A stretch of 64,000 nt of DNA from Streptomyces sp. rh34 (GTDB lineage: Bacteria > Actinomycetota > Actinomycetes > Streptomycetales > Streptomycetaceae): assembly GCF_002551245.1 (NCBI RefSeq), contig NZ_NTGZ01000009.1, positions 1 through 64,000 of the forward strand, read 5' to 3'. Below, piece by piece: positions 17,999 to 26,972 of this stretch (positions are counted from its first letter, which is position 1; every line of letters starts with the position of its first letter). The translations under genes and the position numbers were made by a program. A model generated the notes under the pieces. It did no database searches. It was not told where the DNA came from and saw only the letters and a list, made by a program, of their open reading frames with translations.

Positions 17999-19210
17999 TC
18001 AGGCGATTGCCTCAAAAGTGATCGGAAGGGATGCGAGGAAGCGGAAGTTTATGCTTTCGAGCCACTCGGGCTGCGCCACCTCGCACTTCCAGTTGGTGGT
18101 CCGACGCAGCAGCGTCCGCAGTGCGACGTCGATCTCGGTGAGAGCCAGCGAGGCGCCCAGGCAGTAGTGGATGCCGTGCCCGAACGACAGGTGGTCAGCG
18201 GCCGGTCGGGAGACATCCAATAGGTCAGGGTCGGTGTAGCGGCGGGGGTCACGATTCCCTGAACCAAGAACCAGGGTCACCGACTGGCCGGCTCGGATCA
18301 GGTGCTCACCGAGGTCGATGTCGGCGAGCGCCTTCCGAGTGGTGAACTGGACCGAACTGTCGTATCTCATCAGTTCGTGCGTGGCGGGTGTCATCAGCTC
18401 AGGATCTCTGCGCAGCCGCTGAGTCTGCTCGTCGTTGTTCAACAGGGCGAGGGCCGCGTTCCCGATCAGATGGGTGGTAGTCGCCTGCCCCGCGTCGATG
18501 AGCAGCAGGAGGTTGGCGAAGACTTCGTCCTCGGTGTAGTCGGCTGACCGGAGTTGGGGACTGATCATCTGGCTGAAGAAGTCATCGGCCGTGCTGTTTC
18601 GACGAGCGGTGGCAGTGCGGTCGAAGGACTCCCTCAGTGCCTGTATCCGCGCGTTCTGGGAGCCGGACTGGGTAAAGAACTCATGCAACAGCCCCTGCCA
18701 GCTCTCCAGGAGGTGGGTGGCGTCGTCGGATACGCCTGCCAGTTTCGCGATCACGCCACGGCTGAGCGGTTCCGAGAAGTCGTGAATGATGTCCATGCGC
18801 CCGCTCGGCAGGACCTTGTCGAGCAGTTCGTCAGCCAACTCCTGGACATGAAAGCGTAGTTCCCGGGCAAGGCGGGGAGACAGGCTCGGCCTGATCAGTC
18901 GGCGCAGCCGGGTGTGATGCGGCGGATCATTGAACAGCATCATGTCTGACAGTGTGCGAGCCAGCAGTGCAACGTCGCCACGGGCTTGTTCGGGGAAGCT
19001 CTCATAGAAATCCGATATTCTGGCCACAGAAAGACGCCTGTCTTTCGAGAGAGCGAGAATTTCCGGATGGCCGAACACCGCCCAGGTCTGCATCCATTCA
19101 TCCCACTGCACTGGCGATTTTGTACGCACCTCGGCATAGAATGAATATGGTTCCGCCGCATGTTCGGGATCGAGCAGGTGAGAAAGATTCGTCGTATGGG
19201 GAGTGCGCAT
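17999..19210 (-). CDS. Cytochrome P450
   Basis: 403 aa from ATG 19210 (GGAGG seven bases upstream; an upstream start at 19234 is weaker). The haem loop is FGHGIHYCLG with Cys near 348, and the ExxR helix is ELMR near 282. In the I helix the usual AGxDT or AGxET is DAGQATTTHL, so the acid of the acid-alcohol pair is Ala. Soluble, no membrane anchor; needs ferredoxin partners from elsewhere. Related P450s in NRPS clusters hydroxylate carrier-bound amino acids or cross-link aromatic residues. It is in the same direction as the NRPS operon but separated from it by relics. Confidence 0.92.
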   Translation of the reverse strand: MRTPHTTNLSHLLDPEHAAEPYSFYAEVRTKSPVQWDEWMQTWAVFGHPEILALSKDRRLSVARISDFYESFPEQARGDVALLARTLSDMMLFNDPPHHTRLRRLIRPSLSPRLARELRFHVQELADELLDKVLPSGRMDIIHDFSEPLSRGVIAKLAGVSDDATHLLESWQGLLHEFFTQSGSQNARIQALRESFDRTATARRNSTADDFFSQMISPQLRSADYTEDEVFANLLLLIDAGQATTTHLIGNAALALLNNDEQTQRLRRDPELMTPATHELMRYDSSVQFTTRKALADIDLGEHLIRAGQSVTLVLGSGNRDPRRYTDPDLLDVSRPAADHLSFGHGIHYCLGASLALTEIDVALRTLLRRTTNWKCEVAQPEWLESINFRFLASLPITFEAIA

Positions 19211-19292
19211 GGAAGGTCCTCCAGTCCACCGCATCGAATAGGTCGAAACCCGATGCCTTGAGTGGGGGGTCTAGATCGATAGGAGTCGGCTT

Positions 19293-19502
19293 TCATTGTT
19301 GACTCTGCATCGAATATTGCCGTAACGGAATTCCCCAGCATCGATCTGACAACGGCGGTCGAGCCAGACCACGAGGTACGGGACAGCTCCTGGATCGCCG
19401 AACAGGGTCGTCCAGTAACTCAGGGGTCAGATTGCCGCGAGCGCACAGAGTACGCGAAACGAGCAGGGTTTCAGGAAAGAAGAGTCGGATGAACTCGCGC
19501 AC
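19293..19502 (-). CDS. Small ORF with a strong ribosome binding site, 69 aa
   Basis: GTG 19502 is preceded by AGGGAGG five bases upstream, one of the best Shine-Dalgarno matches in the region. The product begins VREFIRLFFPETLLVSR and is rich in Arg and Pro towards its end. I do not recognise it. It precedes the P450 gene by 82 bp in the same direction, so it might be a leader or a truncated gene whose later part is out of frame. The composition of the second half is not protein-like. I would not assign a function. Confidence 0.3.
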   Translation of the reverse strand: MREFIRLFFPETLLVSRTLCARGNLTPELLDDPVRRSRSCPVPRGLARPPLSDRCWGIPLRQYSMQSQQ

Positions 19503-19874
19503 CGGTTCCTCCCTTTAAGACCCACCGGATCATGAACGATATACGGGAGTCAGGCACTGCTCCGGTGATAGAATATCGAGATAGGCTAGCAACGCCCGCG
19601 AGTTGGCGTCAAGCGCCGCCGGCAAAGCACGGTTGACAGTTATTGCGCTCTCCTGGACACATATTGCGCGCCGCCTCGCCGGCCCTTCCTGCGGCATTGA
19701 CGCTGGGGTGAACGGATGCCAGAGTGAATCCTCTCCTGTCTGAGCGGAGTTCAGTGACCGTCCGATGAGCGTGTACTGCTCATGTTCGCCCGCCACTCCT
19801 GCCCATAGGAATGCAGTCTGTTTTCGTGAGTTGATACCCGTAGTACCTGATCCGCTGGCAACGCCAGCCGGGTT

Positions 19875-20113
19875 GTGACTGAACTGCTTGGACACACCGA
19901 TCTCCGTGACGACTTCGACTTCTTCGAGCTGGGGGAGATTCACTGCTGATCACATTCCTTACCCTCCAGCTCGACCAGCGTCTCGGCTTTCAGGCCCCCG
20001 CCCGGGCGATGGTGGCCACTCGCACGCCGGGGCGGCAGGCCGAGGTCGTCCTTGGCCTGTTGGCACGCCATGAACCGAGCAGCATCAGCCGAGAATTAGT
20101 GTGGGAATTTTGA
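19875..20113 (+). pseudogene. Peptidyl carrier protein with a one-base frameshift at the 4'-PP site
   Basis: In one frame from about 19875 the product reads VTELLGHTDLRDDFDFFELG. In the next frame it continues DSLLITFLTLQLDQRLGF and then PGRQAEVVLGLLARHEPS. Joined with one extra G in the G run at about 19931-19935 it becomes a normal carrier protein with FFELGGDSLL. The second frame stops at TGA 20111-20113, overlapping the ATG of the next gene (TGATG), as expected for a coupled gene pair. The N-terminus is short for a PCP. Either the gene is dead or the base is a sequencing error; the serine itself is intact. Confidence 0.6.
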
Positions 20114-22005
20114 TGACCTTGCCAGAACAGAACTTTGTGTCGAACGCTCCACACGAGGAGCTCAGCCCAGTCCATGCGGTCGTGGCCCGGATAGCCGGCA
20201 GTGATCCGCTGAGGGTCGCCGTTCGGAGCAGGGACACCGAGCTGAGCTACGGCGAGCTCGACGCTTGGGCCAGGCGCATCGCAGCGTCTGTCCGTGCGGC
20301 AGGTGCGGGCAGAGGCGAGCGAATCGGTGTGCTCGTCGAACCTTCGAACGCGATGATTGCCGCCGTGCTCGGAATCCTGTACGCCGGTGCCGCGTACGTC
20401 CCGGCAGACCCGGCCCACCCTGATCAGCGGATCGCTGATGTGTTCGCTGACGCGGGCGTCTCTGCCGTGATCGTCGCAGACGGCACGTCTGCCCGACTGC
20501 CCACGCTCACATGCCCGGTCATTCGAGCGGAGGACGCCCGAGAAGGAGAAGAGACCACGGCGGCGGCGGTCGCGGTGACACCCGAAGACGCCGCATACCT
20601 CATCTACACCTCGGGCAGCACTGGCGAGCCCAAAGGCGTCCTGGTCGAGCACCGTCAGCTGTCCGCTTCCACTTGGGCACGCCGCAGGGTGTATCCCGGC
20701 GCTCCAGTCTTTTTGCTTGTGTCGCCCTTGTCCTTCGATTCCTCGGTTGCCGGGGTGTGGGGGACCCTGACCGCGGGGGGATGCTTAGTCGTAGCCGCAT
20801 CTGATGAAATCCGCGATCCTGAGCGCCTGGCCCACCTGGTGGAACGCCGGCAGGTGACCCGGCTGCTCTGTGTACCGCTCCTCTACAGCGCACTGCTGGA
20901 CGCGGCGGAACGGCAGGGCAGGCGGCTGGATGCGCTGGATACGGTGATCGTGGCCGGCGAGTCGCTGGCTGAGGGATTGATGGAACGCCATTTCGCCTTG
21001 CTCGGCCGCACCGTCGCCCTGGTCAATGAGTACGGCCCGACCGAGGCCACTGTATGGGCTAGCTTCCGCCGTTACGAGGCCCCTGGACCGATATCCATCG
21101 GCGGGCCGGTGCCTGGTGTCCGCCTGTACCTGCTGAATGAGGAGCTGGAGCCGGTCCCACGCGGTGTGAGCGGAGAGTTGTTCATCGGCGGAACAGGGGT
21201 AGCGCGAGGATACTTCGGCCGCCCTGAAGCGACTGCCCAGGCTTTCATCGGCGACCCTTTCACCGATGTCGAGGGCGCCAAGATGTACCGCACGGGGGAC
21301 CTCGCCCTGTGGAACGACGATGGTGAGTTGGAATTCCTCGGCCGCCGCGATCAACAAGTCAAGATCCGTGGCCATCGGATAGAGCTCGGCGCAGTCGAGG
21401 CTCATCTGCGCACTGCACCAGGGGTCAGCGACGCCGTCGCGGTGACGAACGCGGAGCGGACCCAGCTTGTCGGGTTCGTCCTGTCGCCTCCTGATATTTC
21501 TCCAGAACCAATCCGCGAGCACGTGGCCCGCAGGCTGCCGCAAGCCATGGTTCCGAACTGGATCCACGTGCTCGATCGGTTTCCAGTGACCGCCAACGGC
21601 AAAATCGACCGAAAGCACCTCAGCACTCTGGCAGAAACCTATCCGGGCTCCCAGACAGAGGATGCAGCCGCCGCCTCCACGAACGACACGACTGGACGAG
21701 TGTCCGACGCGTGGGCCGAGGTACTGAAGCGGAATGGCGTTCCGATCGAGGTGAATTTCTTCGATCTGGGCGGCCACTCGGTCAAGCTCTTCGAGCTTCA
21801 GAACGCCCTTGAGCGGCATACGGGGGTTCGGCTCTCGGTTGTGGCTCTGTTCTCGCACACCACGGTGGCGGCGCAGGCAACGCTGATCCGTGACGGCGTG
21901 CCGTCGGACGATGATTCGGCTGTGGTCGGGCGAGCGGCATCGGCCAGGCGCTCTCGCGCGCTGCGAGCACGGCGCCGGCGTTTGGAGGCAGGGGAACGAC
22001 GGTGA
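20113..22005 (+). CDS. NRPS adenylation-carrier didomain
   Basis: About 630 aa. I take ATG 20113, which overlaps the upstream PCP stop as TGATG; GTG 20101 is the longer option. The A domain has LIYTSGSTGEPKGV near 167, Asp235 in SFDSSVAG, NEYGPTEATVW and NGKIDRKHL. The hand-read pocket is D S A C I A E V W K, which I cannot match to a known substrate. The PCP near 555 has FFDLGGHSVKLFEL. The C-terminus is an Arg-rich tail (SRALRARRRRLEAGE) that could serve as a docking or linker segment. It is divergent from the P450 gene and may supply an aminoacyl carrier to a trans-acting C domain. Confidence 0.92.
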   Translation: MTLPEQNFVSNAPHEELSPVHAVVARIAGSDPLRVAVRSRDTELSYGELDAWARRIAASVRAAGAGRGERIGVLVEPSNAMIAAVLGILYAGAAYVPADPAHPDQRIADVFADAGVSAVIVADGTSARLPTLTCPVIRAEDAREGEETTAAAVAVTPEDAAYLIYTSGSTGEPKGVLVEHRQLSASTWARRRVYPGAPVFLLVSPLSFDSSVAGVWGTLTAGGCLVVAASDEIRDPERLAHLVERRQVTRLLCVPLLYSALLDAAERQGRRLDALDTVIVAGESLAEGLMERHFALLGRTVALVNEYGPTEATVWASFRRYEAPGPISIGGPVPGVRLYLLNEELEPVPRGVSGELFIGGTGVARGYFGRPEATAQAFIGDPFTDVEGAKMYRTGDLALWNDDGELEFLGRRDQQVKIRGHRIELGAVEAHLRTAPGVSDAVAVTNAERTQLVGFVLSPPDISPEPIREHVARRLPQAMVPNWIHVLDRFPVTANGKIDRKHLSTLAETYPGSQTEDAAAASTNDTTGRVSDAWAEVLKRNGVPIEVNFFDLGGHSVKLFELQNALERHTGVRLSVVALFSHTTVAAQATLIRDGVPSDDDSAVVGRAASARRSRALRARRRRLEAGERR

Positions 22006-22532
22006 CGGTGGAGTTCTCAACGTCAGGGCAACCAGCCGGAAGGACTCGTCTCATGCAGGTCAACAGGGAGAATAGGGAGGTAACCGTGCCCGCGCACTTG
22101 ATGCCGTCGGCCATCGTTGTCCTCGACCGCATGCCCATGACGACGAAGGGGAAGGTGAACGATACTGCGCTGCCCTGTCCCCCCTCCTCGCGCCCCGAGC
22201 CGAGCCGGTCGTACACCGCCCCGGACAGCGCGGCCGAGCGGCGCGCGGCCCGGGTGTGGCAGCAGCAGCCGACGCTGAACCGGGTCGGCGTCCACGACAA
22301 CTTCTTCGACTCGGGCGGCAATTCGATACGGCTGTCGGCCGTCCTCGCGGCGCTCCGGAAACACCCGGAGTACCAGGACCTCATCACCCTGACCGACCTG
22401 TTCCGGCACCCGACGGCGGCCGCCGTGGCTGCCCGTCTCGACCGGACGGCCGAGCAGGAGGCGGCCCGGCGCGGCGGCGACCGCCGGGCCGCCCCGCACA
22501 AGCTCCGTTCCAGGAAGGGCACGACGCGATGA
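22002..22532 (+). pseudogene. Truncated NRPS: end of an A domain plus PCP
   Basis: The frame opens in what looks like the last part of an A domain (QPAGRTRLM, then PAHLMPSAIVVLDRMP and TTKGKV, core A10) and continues into a carrier domain with FFDSGGNSIRLSAVL. All A-domain cores before A9-A10 are missing, and a stretch between the first two blocks also appears deleted. Its stop overlaps the KS gene start (ATGA), so the pair was originally an operon. Base use is more GC-rich than the NRPS genes to the left. The GTG that overlaps the previous stop is therefore probably coincidental, and this is the broken edge of another cluster. Confidence 0.75.
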
Positions 22533-25500
22533 CGACCGAGGAAGCCGCACAGCACGACCTTGAGCAGGCGGTGGCCGTCGTGGGGATGAGCGGACGCTTC
22601 CCCGGCGCCCCCGACCTCGACGCCTACTGGGCCAACCTGCGCGACGGCGTCTGCTCGCTGTCCGAGTTCACCGAGAAGGAACTGCTCGCCGACGGGGCGG
22701 ACCCGGCCGAGCTGCGCAATCCCGCGTTCGTCCCGGTGCAGGGGCATCTCGCTGACGCGGACCGCTTCGAGGCCGGGCTCTTCGGCTTCAACCGCACCGA
22801 GGCGGCCGCCCTGGACCCGCAGCACCGGGTGCTCCTGGAGACCGCCTGGTCGGCACTGGAGGACGCCGGGTACGCCCCGCTGAACGCACCGCCCCGCACC
22901 GGCGTCTACATGGGCGGCAGCTCGACGGACCACGCGCTGGCCGCCGAGACGGACCCGGCGCTCGCCGCGTCGATCGGCGCGATCCAGATGCGTATCCTCA
23001 CCGACCGCGAGTTCCTGGCGCCCTGGATCTCCTACCGGCTCGGCCTGGACGGGCCGAGCATGATGGTCCAGACGGCCTGCTCGACCTCGCTGACGGCGGT
23101 CCATCTTGCCGTCCAGGCCCTGCTGCTCGGCGAGTGCGACACCGCGCTCGCGGGCGGCGTCGCCATCGGCACCGTGCGCAAGGAGGGCTATGTCTACTAC
23201 CAGGGCGGGACCTCCTCCCCCGACGGCCGCTGCCGCCCCTTCGACGAGAAGGCGGCCGGCACGGTGCCGGGCAGCGGGGTGGGCGTGCTGGTGCTGCGGC
23301 GGCTGGAGGACGCGCTCGCCGACGGCGACCCGGTGCGCGCGGTGATCCGGGGCACGGCCGTCACCAACGACGGGGCCGGCAGGGTCGGCTTCACCGCTCC
23401 GGGCGTGGACCGGCAGACGGCCGCGATCGCCGAGGCGTGGAAAGCGGCGGGGCTGGAGCCGTCGGTGGCGCAGTACGTGGAGGCGCACGGGACCGGGACC
23501 GAGCTGGGCGACCGGATCGAGCTGGCGGCGGCGAGCGCGGCGTTCACCGCCCGAGCCGGCCTCGACGGTGGCGCAGGCATCGCGCTCGGTTCGGTGAAGT
23601 CGAACATCGGGCACGCCGACACGGCGGCCGGTGTGGCGGCGCTGATCAAGACGGTCCTGATGCTGGAGCACGCCACCCTGGCCCCGACGGTGAATGTCAC
23701 GAGCCCGGTCGCCGCCCTGCGGGACTCGCCGCTGCGGCTGGTGACCGAGACCTGTCACTGGCCGCGCAGGCCGGACCTGCCCCGGCTGGCCGGCGTGACG
23801 TCGGTCGGCATGGGCGGCACGAACGTGCACGTGGTGGTGCAGGAGGCACCGGCACGCGAGCCGCGCGCGAAGGCCGACGCCCGCCCGACGGTCCTGCCGC
23901 TGTCGGCCCGCACCGAGCATCAACTCGCCGTCGTGGCATCGCGGTTGGCAGCACGTCTGCACGAGGCCGACGCCCCCGCCCTCACCGATGTCGCGCACAC
24001 CCTGCGCACCGGCCGGGTCGGGATGCCCGTGCGTGCCTACGTGGTCGCCGCCGGCGTGCAGGACGCGTCGGACAAGCTCATGGCACTGGCCGAGGGCCAC
24101 CCGGATCCGGTGCGGGAACCGTCGGGGGAGGCGTGGCTGCGCGGCGAGGAGGTGACCTGGCCGACGCTCGACGGCGAGGTGCGCCGGGTACGGCTCCCGT
24201 CGTACCCGTTCGCCGGCGAGAGCTACGGCGCGCTGACGCCGCGCGGCCCGGCCGCTCAGGCGCCGGCCGAAGGCGCGGCGCCAGGACTGGGGAGCGAACT
24301 GGAGGACAGGGTCGCCGAGTTGGTGTTCGAGGCGCTGGATCTCGACGGAGCCGCCGGCCTGGAGAAGACGTACCTCGAGGCGGGCGGCGACTCGCTGACG
24401 TCCGTGCATCTGGCCGGTCGGCTCCGCGACGAGCTGGACATCGACGTACCGATCCAGCTGTTCCTGGAACCGGTCACGCTCAAGGAGATGACGATCCGCA
24501 TCGTGGAGTTCAAGGAAGGCGGCGAGGGCGCCGGGCGCGCTTCTGTTACGGCCGTGCGACGGCCCGCCTTCGCCTCGGTGCACGGCGAGGGGGTGACCGA
24601 GGTCCACGCGCAGGACCTCACCCTTGACAAGTTCCTCGACGCAGACCTCCTCGCCGACGCCCCCGCGCTGCCCCGCGCCGAGCGGGAGCCGCGCACCGTG
24701 CTGCTGACCGGCGCGAACGGCTACCTCGGCCGCTTCCTCGCCCTGGAATGGCTGCGCACCCTGGCGCCCACCGGCGGCCGGCTGATCGCCCTGGTGCGCG
24801 GCAAGGACGCCACCGCGGCCCGGCAGCGGCTGGACGCGGCCTTCGACAGCGGCGACCCGGAGCTGGTGCGGACGTACGAGGAACTGGCCGCGGTCCATCT
24901 CGAGGTCGTGGCCGGTGACATGGCGGAACCGCGGCTCGGCCTGGACGAGGCGGCCTGGGACCGGCTGGCCGACGAGGTCGACCTGATCGTCCACGCCGGT
25001 GCGGTGGTGAACCACCTCCTGCCGTACCCGCACCTCTTCGACGCCAACGTCGTCGGCACCGCCGAACTCGTCCGGCTGGCCCTCACCCGCCGGACGAAGC
25101 CGATCACCTACATCTCCAGCGTCGGCGTCGCCGACTCCTGCCGTCCGGCTCTCGACGAGGACACCGACGTCCGCGTCGCCATACCGGTCCTGAACGTCGA
25201 CGGTGGCTACGCCAACGGGTACGCGACCAGTAAATGGGCCGGCGAAGTGCTGCTGCGGGAGGCGCACGACCTGTGCGGACTGCCGGTCACGACCTTCCGG
25301 TCCAGCATGATCCTCGCGCACAGCCGGTACGGCGGACAGTTCAACGTCACCGATGTGTTCAGCCGCCTCCTGTTCAGTGTGCTCGCCACCGGGGTCGCGC
25401 CGCGCAGCTTCTACCGTGCGGACGGCGAACGCGCCCACTACGACGGCCTGCCGGTCGACTTCACGGCCGCCGCCGTGGTGGCGCTGGGGGGCCGCGGCAC

Positions 25501-25912
25501 CTCTGAAGTCCCGTCCGGATACCGGACGTTCAGCCTCGTGAACCCCAACGACGACGGCGTCTCCCTCGACGCCATCGTCGACTGGCTCGCGCAGGACGGC
25601 CACGCCATCGAGCGGGTGGACGACTACGCCGAGTGGTACCTGCGGTTCGAGGCGGCGATGCGCGCCCTGCCCGAGGCACAACGGCAGTACGCGGCGCTTC
25701 CCATCCGGCACGGCTTCAAGGAGCCCGAGGACCCGGTACCCGGATCCGTCATCCCCTCCGACCGGTTCCGCGCGGCCGTCCGGGCCGGCGCCATCGCCGG
25801 GCACGGGGACATCCCGAGCCTCACGCGCGACCTCGTCACCAAGTACGCCCGGGACCTGAGGTACCTGATGACGGCGGGGCGCCCCATGGACGGCGGCCGC
25901 GTCAACCATTGA
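22529..25912 (+). CDS. AT-less PKS-NRPS terminal protein: KS - PCP/ACP - thioester reductase
   Basis: 1127 aa. The ketosynthase (about 12-430) has the Cys in TACSTSLTA near 184, with His in EAHGTGTE and SNIGHAD. A post-AT-like linker (RLPSYPFAGESY) follows directly, with no acyltransferase domain between. The carrier has LEAGGDSLTS near 620. The reductase has the NAD(P) loop LLTGANGYLGRFL near 730, and YISSVG and YATSKW for the catalytic Ser/Tyr/Lys. Such termini extend the chain by two carbons and release an aldehyde or alcohol reductively. Malonyl loading must come from a trans AT. The gene is intact although its upstream partner is truncated, so it may be expressed without substrate. Confidence 0.93.
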   Translation: MTTEEAAQHDLEQAVAVVGMSGRFPGAPDLDAYWANLRDGVCSLSEFTEKELLADGADPAELRNPAFVPVQGHLADADRFEAGLFGFNRTEAAALDPQHRVLLETAWSALEDAGYAPLNAPPRTGVYMGGSSTDHALAAETDPALAASIGAIQMRILTDREFLAPWISYRLGLDGPSMMVQTACSTSLTAVHLAVQALLLGECDTALAGGVAIGTVRKEGYVYYQGGTSSPDGRCRPFDEKAAGTVPGSGVGVLVLRRLEDALADGDPVRAVIRGTAVTNDGAGRVGFTAPGVDRQTAAIAEAWKAAGLEPSVAQYVEAHGTGTELGDRIELAAASAAFTARAGLDGGAGIALGSVKSNIGHADTAAGVAALIKTVLMLEHATLAPTVNVTSPVAALRDSPLRLVTETCHWPRRPDLPRLAGVTSVGMGGTNVHVVVQEAPAREPRAKADARPTVLPLSARTEHQLAVVASRLAARLHEADAPALTDVAHTLRTGRVGMPVRAYVVAAGVQDASDKLMALAEGHPDPVREPSGEAWLRGEEVTWPTLDGEVRRVRLPSYPFAGESYGALTPRGPAAQAPAEGAAPGLGSELEDRVAELVFEALDLDGAAGLEKTYLEAGGDSLTSVHLAGRLRDELDIDVPIQLFLEPVTLKEMTIRIVEFKEGGEGAGRASVTAVRRPAFASVHGEGVTEVHAQDLTLDKFLDADLLADAPALPRAEREPRTVLLTGANGYLGRFLALEWLRTLAPTGGRLIALVRGKDATAARQRLDAAFDSGDPELVRTYEELAAVHLEVVAGDMAEPRLGLDEAAWDRLADEVDLIVHAGAVVNHLLPYPHLFDANVVGTAELVRLALTRRTKPITYISSVGVADSCRPALDEDTDVRVAIPVLNVDGGYANGYATSKWAGEVLLREAHDLCGLPVTTFRSSMILAHSRYGGQFNVTDVFSRLLFSVLATGVAPRSFYRADGERAHYDGLPVDFTAAAVVALGGRGTSEVPSGYRTFSLVNPNDDGVSLDAIVDWLAQDGHAIERVDDYAEWYLRFEAAMRALPEAQRQYAALPIRHGFKEPEDPVPGSVIPSDRFRAAVRAGAIAGHGDIPSLTRDLVTKYARDLRYLMTAGRPMDGGRVNH

Positions 25913-25921
25913 CGTGCCGCC

Positions 25922-25968
25922 CGGGACGCGGAGCCGGGGCCATCCCCCGTCCCCGGCTCCGCGTCCCG
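25922..25968 (+). terminator. Strong hairpin terminator after the KS-reductase gene
   Basis: A perfect 18-bp inverted repeat (arms 25922-25939 and 25951-25968, loop 11 nt) starts 10 bp after the stop. There is no U tract, as is usual in Streptomyces. Confidence 0.85.
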
Positions 25969-26120
25969 CAGTACAGCCCCCGGGACGGCCGGAAGGGTCT
26001 GGTGCCCTACCGAACCTTCGGTGGGCCCGATGCCGTCCCACACGATCGGTGACTGCTGGTGGCCGGTGGTCTCCACCACCGTGTTCGCTGGGGCCATGGC
26101 CCGTCGTCACGTGTCGGCGT

Positions 26121-26972
26121 TCAAGGAGAGGGCGGACACTGCCCTCGCTGCCGGTACTCCGAGGGCGAGCAGCCCATGTGCTTCCTGAACACCCGCGCGA
26201 AGTTCTCCGGATTCGGGAAGCCACAGAGCCTGCCGATCTGGGATATGGGGTCGCTGCCCGCTGTGAGCAAATGGCGGGCAGCGTCGATGCGTAACCCGGT
26301 CAAGTACCGCATGGGCGTCTTTCCCGTGGTGACAGAGAATCGGCGCAGGAAGTGGTACCGGCTGAGACGTGCTTCTCTGGCCAACTGGTCGAGTGTGATG
26401 TTCTCGGACAAGTGCATCTCCATGTAGGCCCGCAGTGTGAGCAGTTGTTCCGGGCTGAAACCGCCCGTGCCCGGCGATGCGGAACGGAATGGATGGAGCA
26501 GGTATTCGGCCAGGTAGTGGGCTGCACTCAGAGAATACCGCTCTCCTGCACCTGTCTTTCGGGCGTGAAGTAGAGTTTGCGCCATGGATGCAACATGTGG
26601 ATCGAAGGCGCGCAGTGTCTGTAATTCCGAAACATCACGGACAGGAGCGGTGGTGTGTGTTTCCAGCACTCGTTGAAGGAACTCTACGGAAAGCTGGACA
26701 CAAACGACTTCGAATGGGAGACGTCTGGGTGGTGTCCTGCTGAGCCGGATCAGGTTGTTGGGTGCGACCCGGCAGACCTCTCCAGGCGTGAGCGTGGTTC
26801 GTCGCCAACCGTGTCCGTCTCGACGTTCAATTTGACACACACCTCGTATTGGCGTGACAATCCCGAACCACTGATCCGATAATTGGTATGTCCAGGAGCC
26901 GCTGTCGTGTCCAGCGACATACTCTTCCACAACGAGTTTCTGAGAGGATTGGTCTAGCCACGTAATGGTCAC
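26121..26972 (-). CDS. AraC-family transcriptional regulator
   Basis: 283 aa from GTG 26972 (AAGGGA nine bases upstream). The N-terminal half is a cupin-like ligand domain of the AraC_binding_2 type. The C-terminal half (about 180-275) has two helix-turn-helix units, including TLDQLAREARLSRYHF and the family signature ending in FPNPENFARVFRKHMGCSP. Divergent from nothing nearby: it converges on the KS-reductase gene. It could regulate the broken NRPS-PKS cluster or the genes to its right; its targets are unknown. Confidence 0.9.
   Translation of the reverse strand: MTITWLDQSSQKLVVEEYVAGHDSGSWTYQLSDQWFGIVTPIRGVCQIERRDGHGWRRTTLTPGEVCRVAPNNLIRLSRTPPRRLPFEVVCVQLSVEFLQRVLETHTTAPVRDVSELQTLRAFDPHVASMAQTLLHARKTGAGERYSLSAAHYLAEYLLHPFRSASPGTGGFSPEQLLTLRAYMEMHLSENITLDQLAREARLSRYHFLRRFSVTTGKTPMRYLTGLRIDAARHLLTAGSDPISQIGRLCGFPNPENFARVFRKHMGCSPSEYRQRGQCPPSP

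Noticed and set aside
19530..19943. 137-aa reverse-strand ORF that looked like a small peptide precursor
   Set aside because: It is antisense to the frameshifted carrier protein, whose motif FFELGGDSLL explains the sequence better; its ribosome site is distant.
21782..26224. 1480-aa reverse-strand ORF
   Set aside because: Antisense of the KS-reductase gene in high-GC DNA; low-complexity and without any motif.
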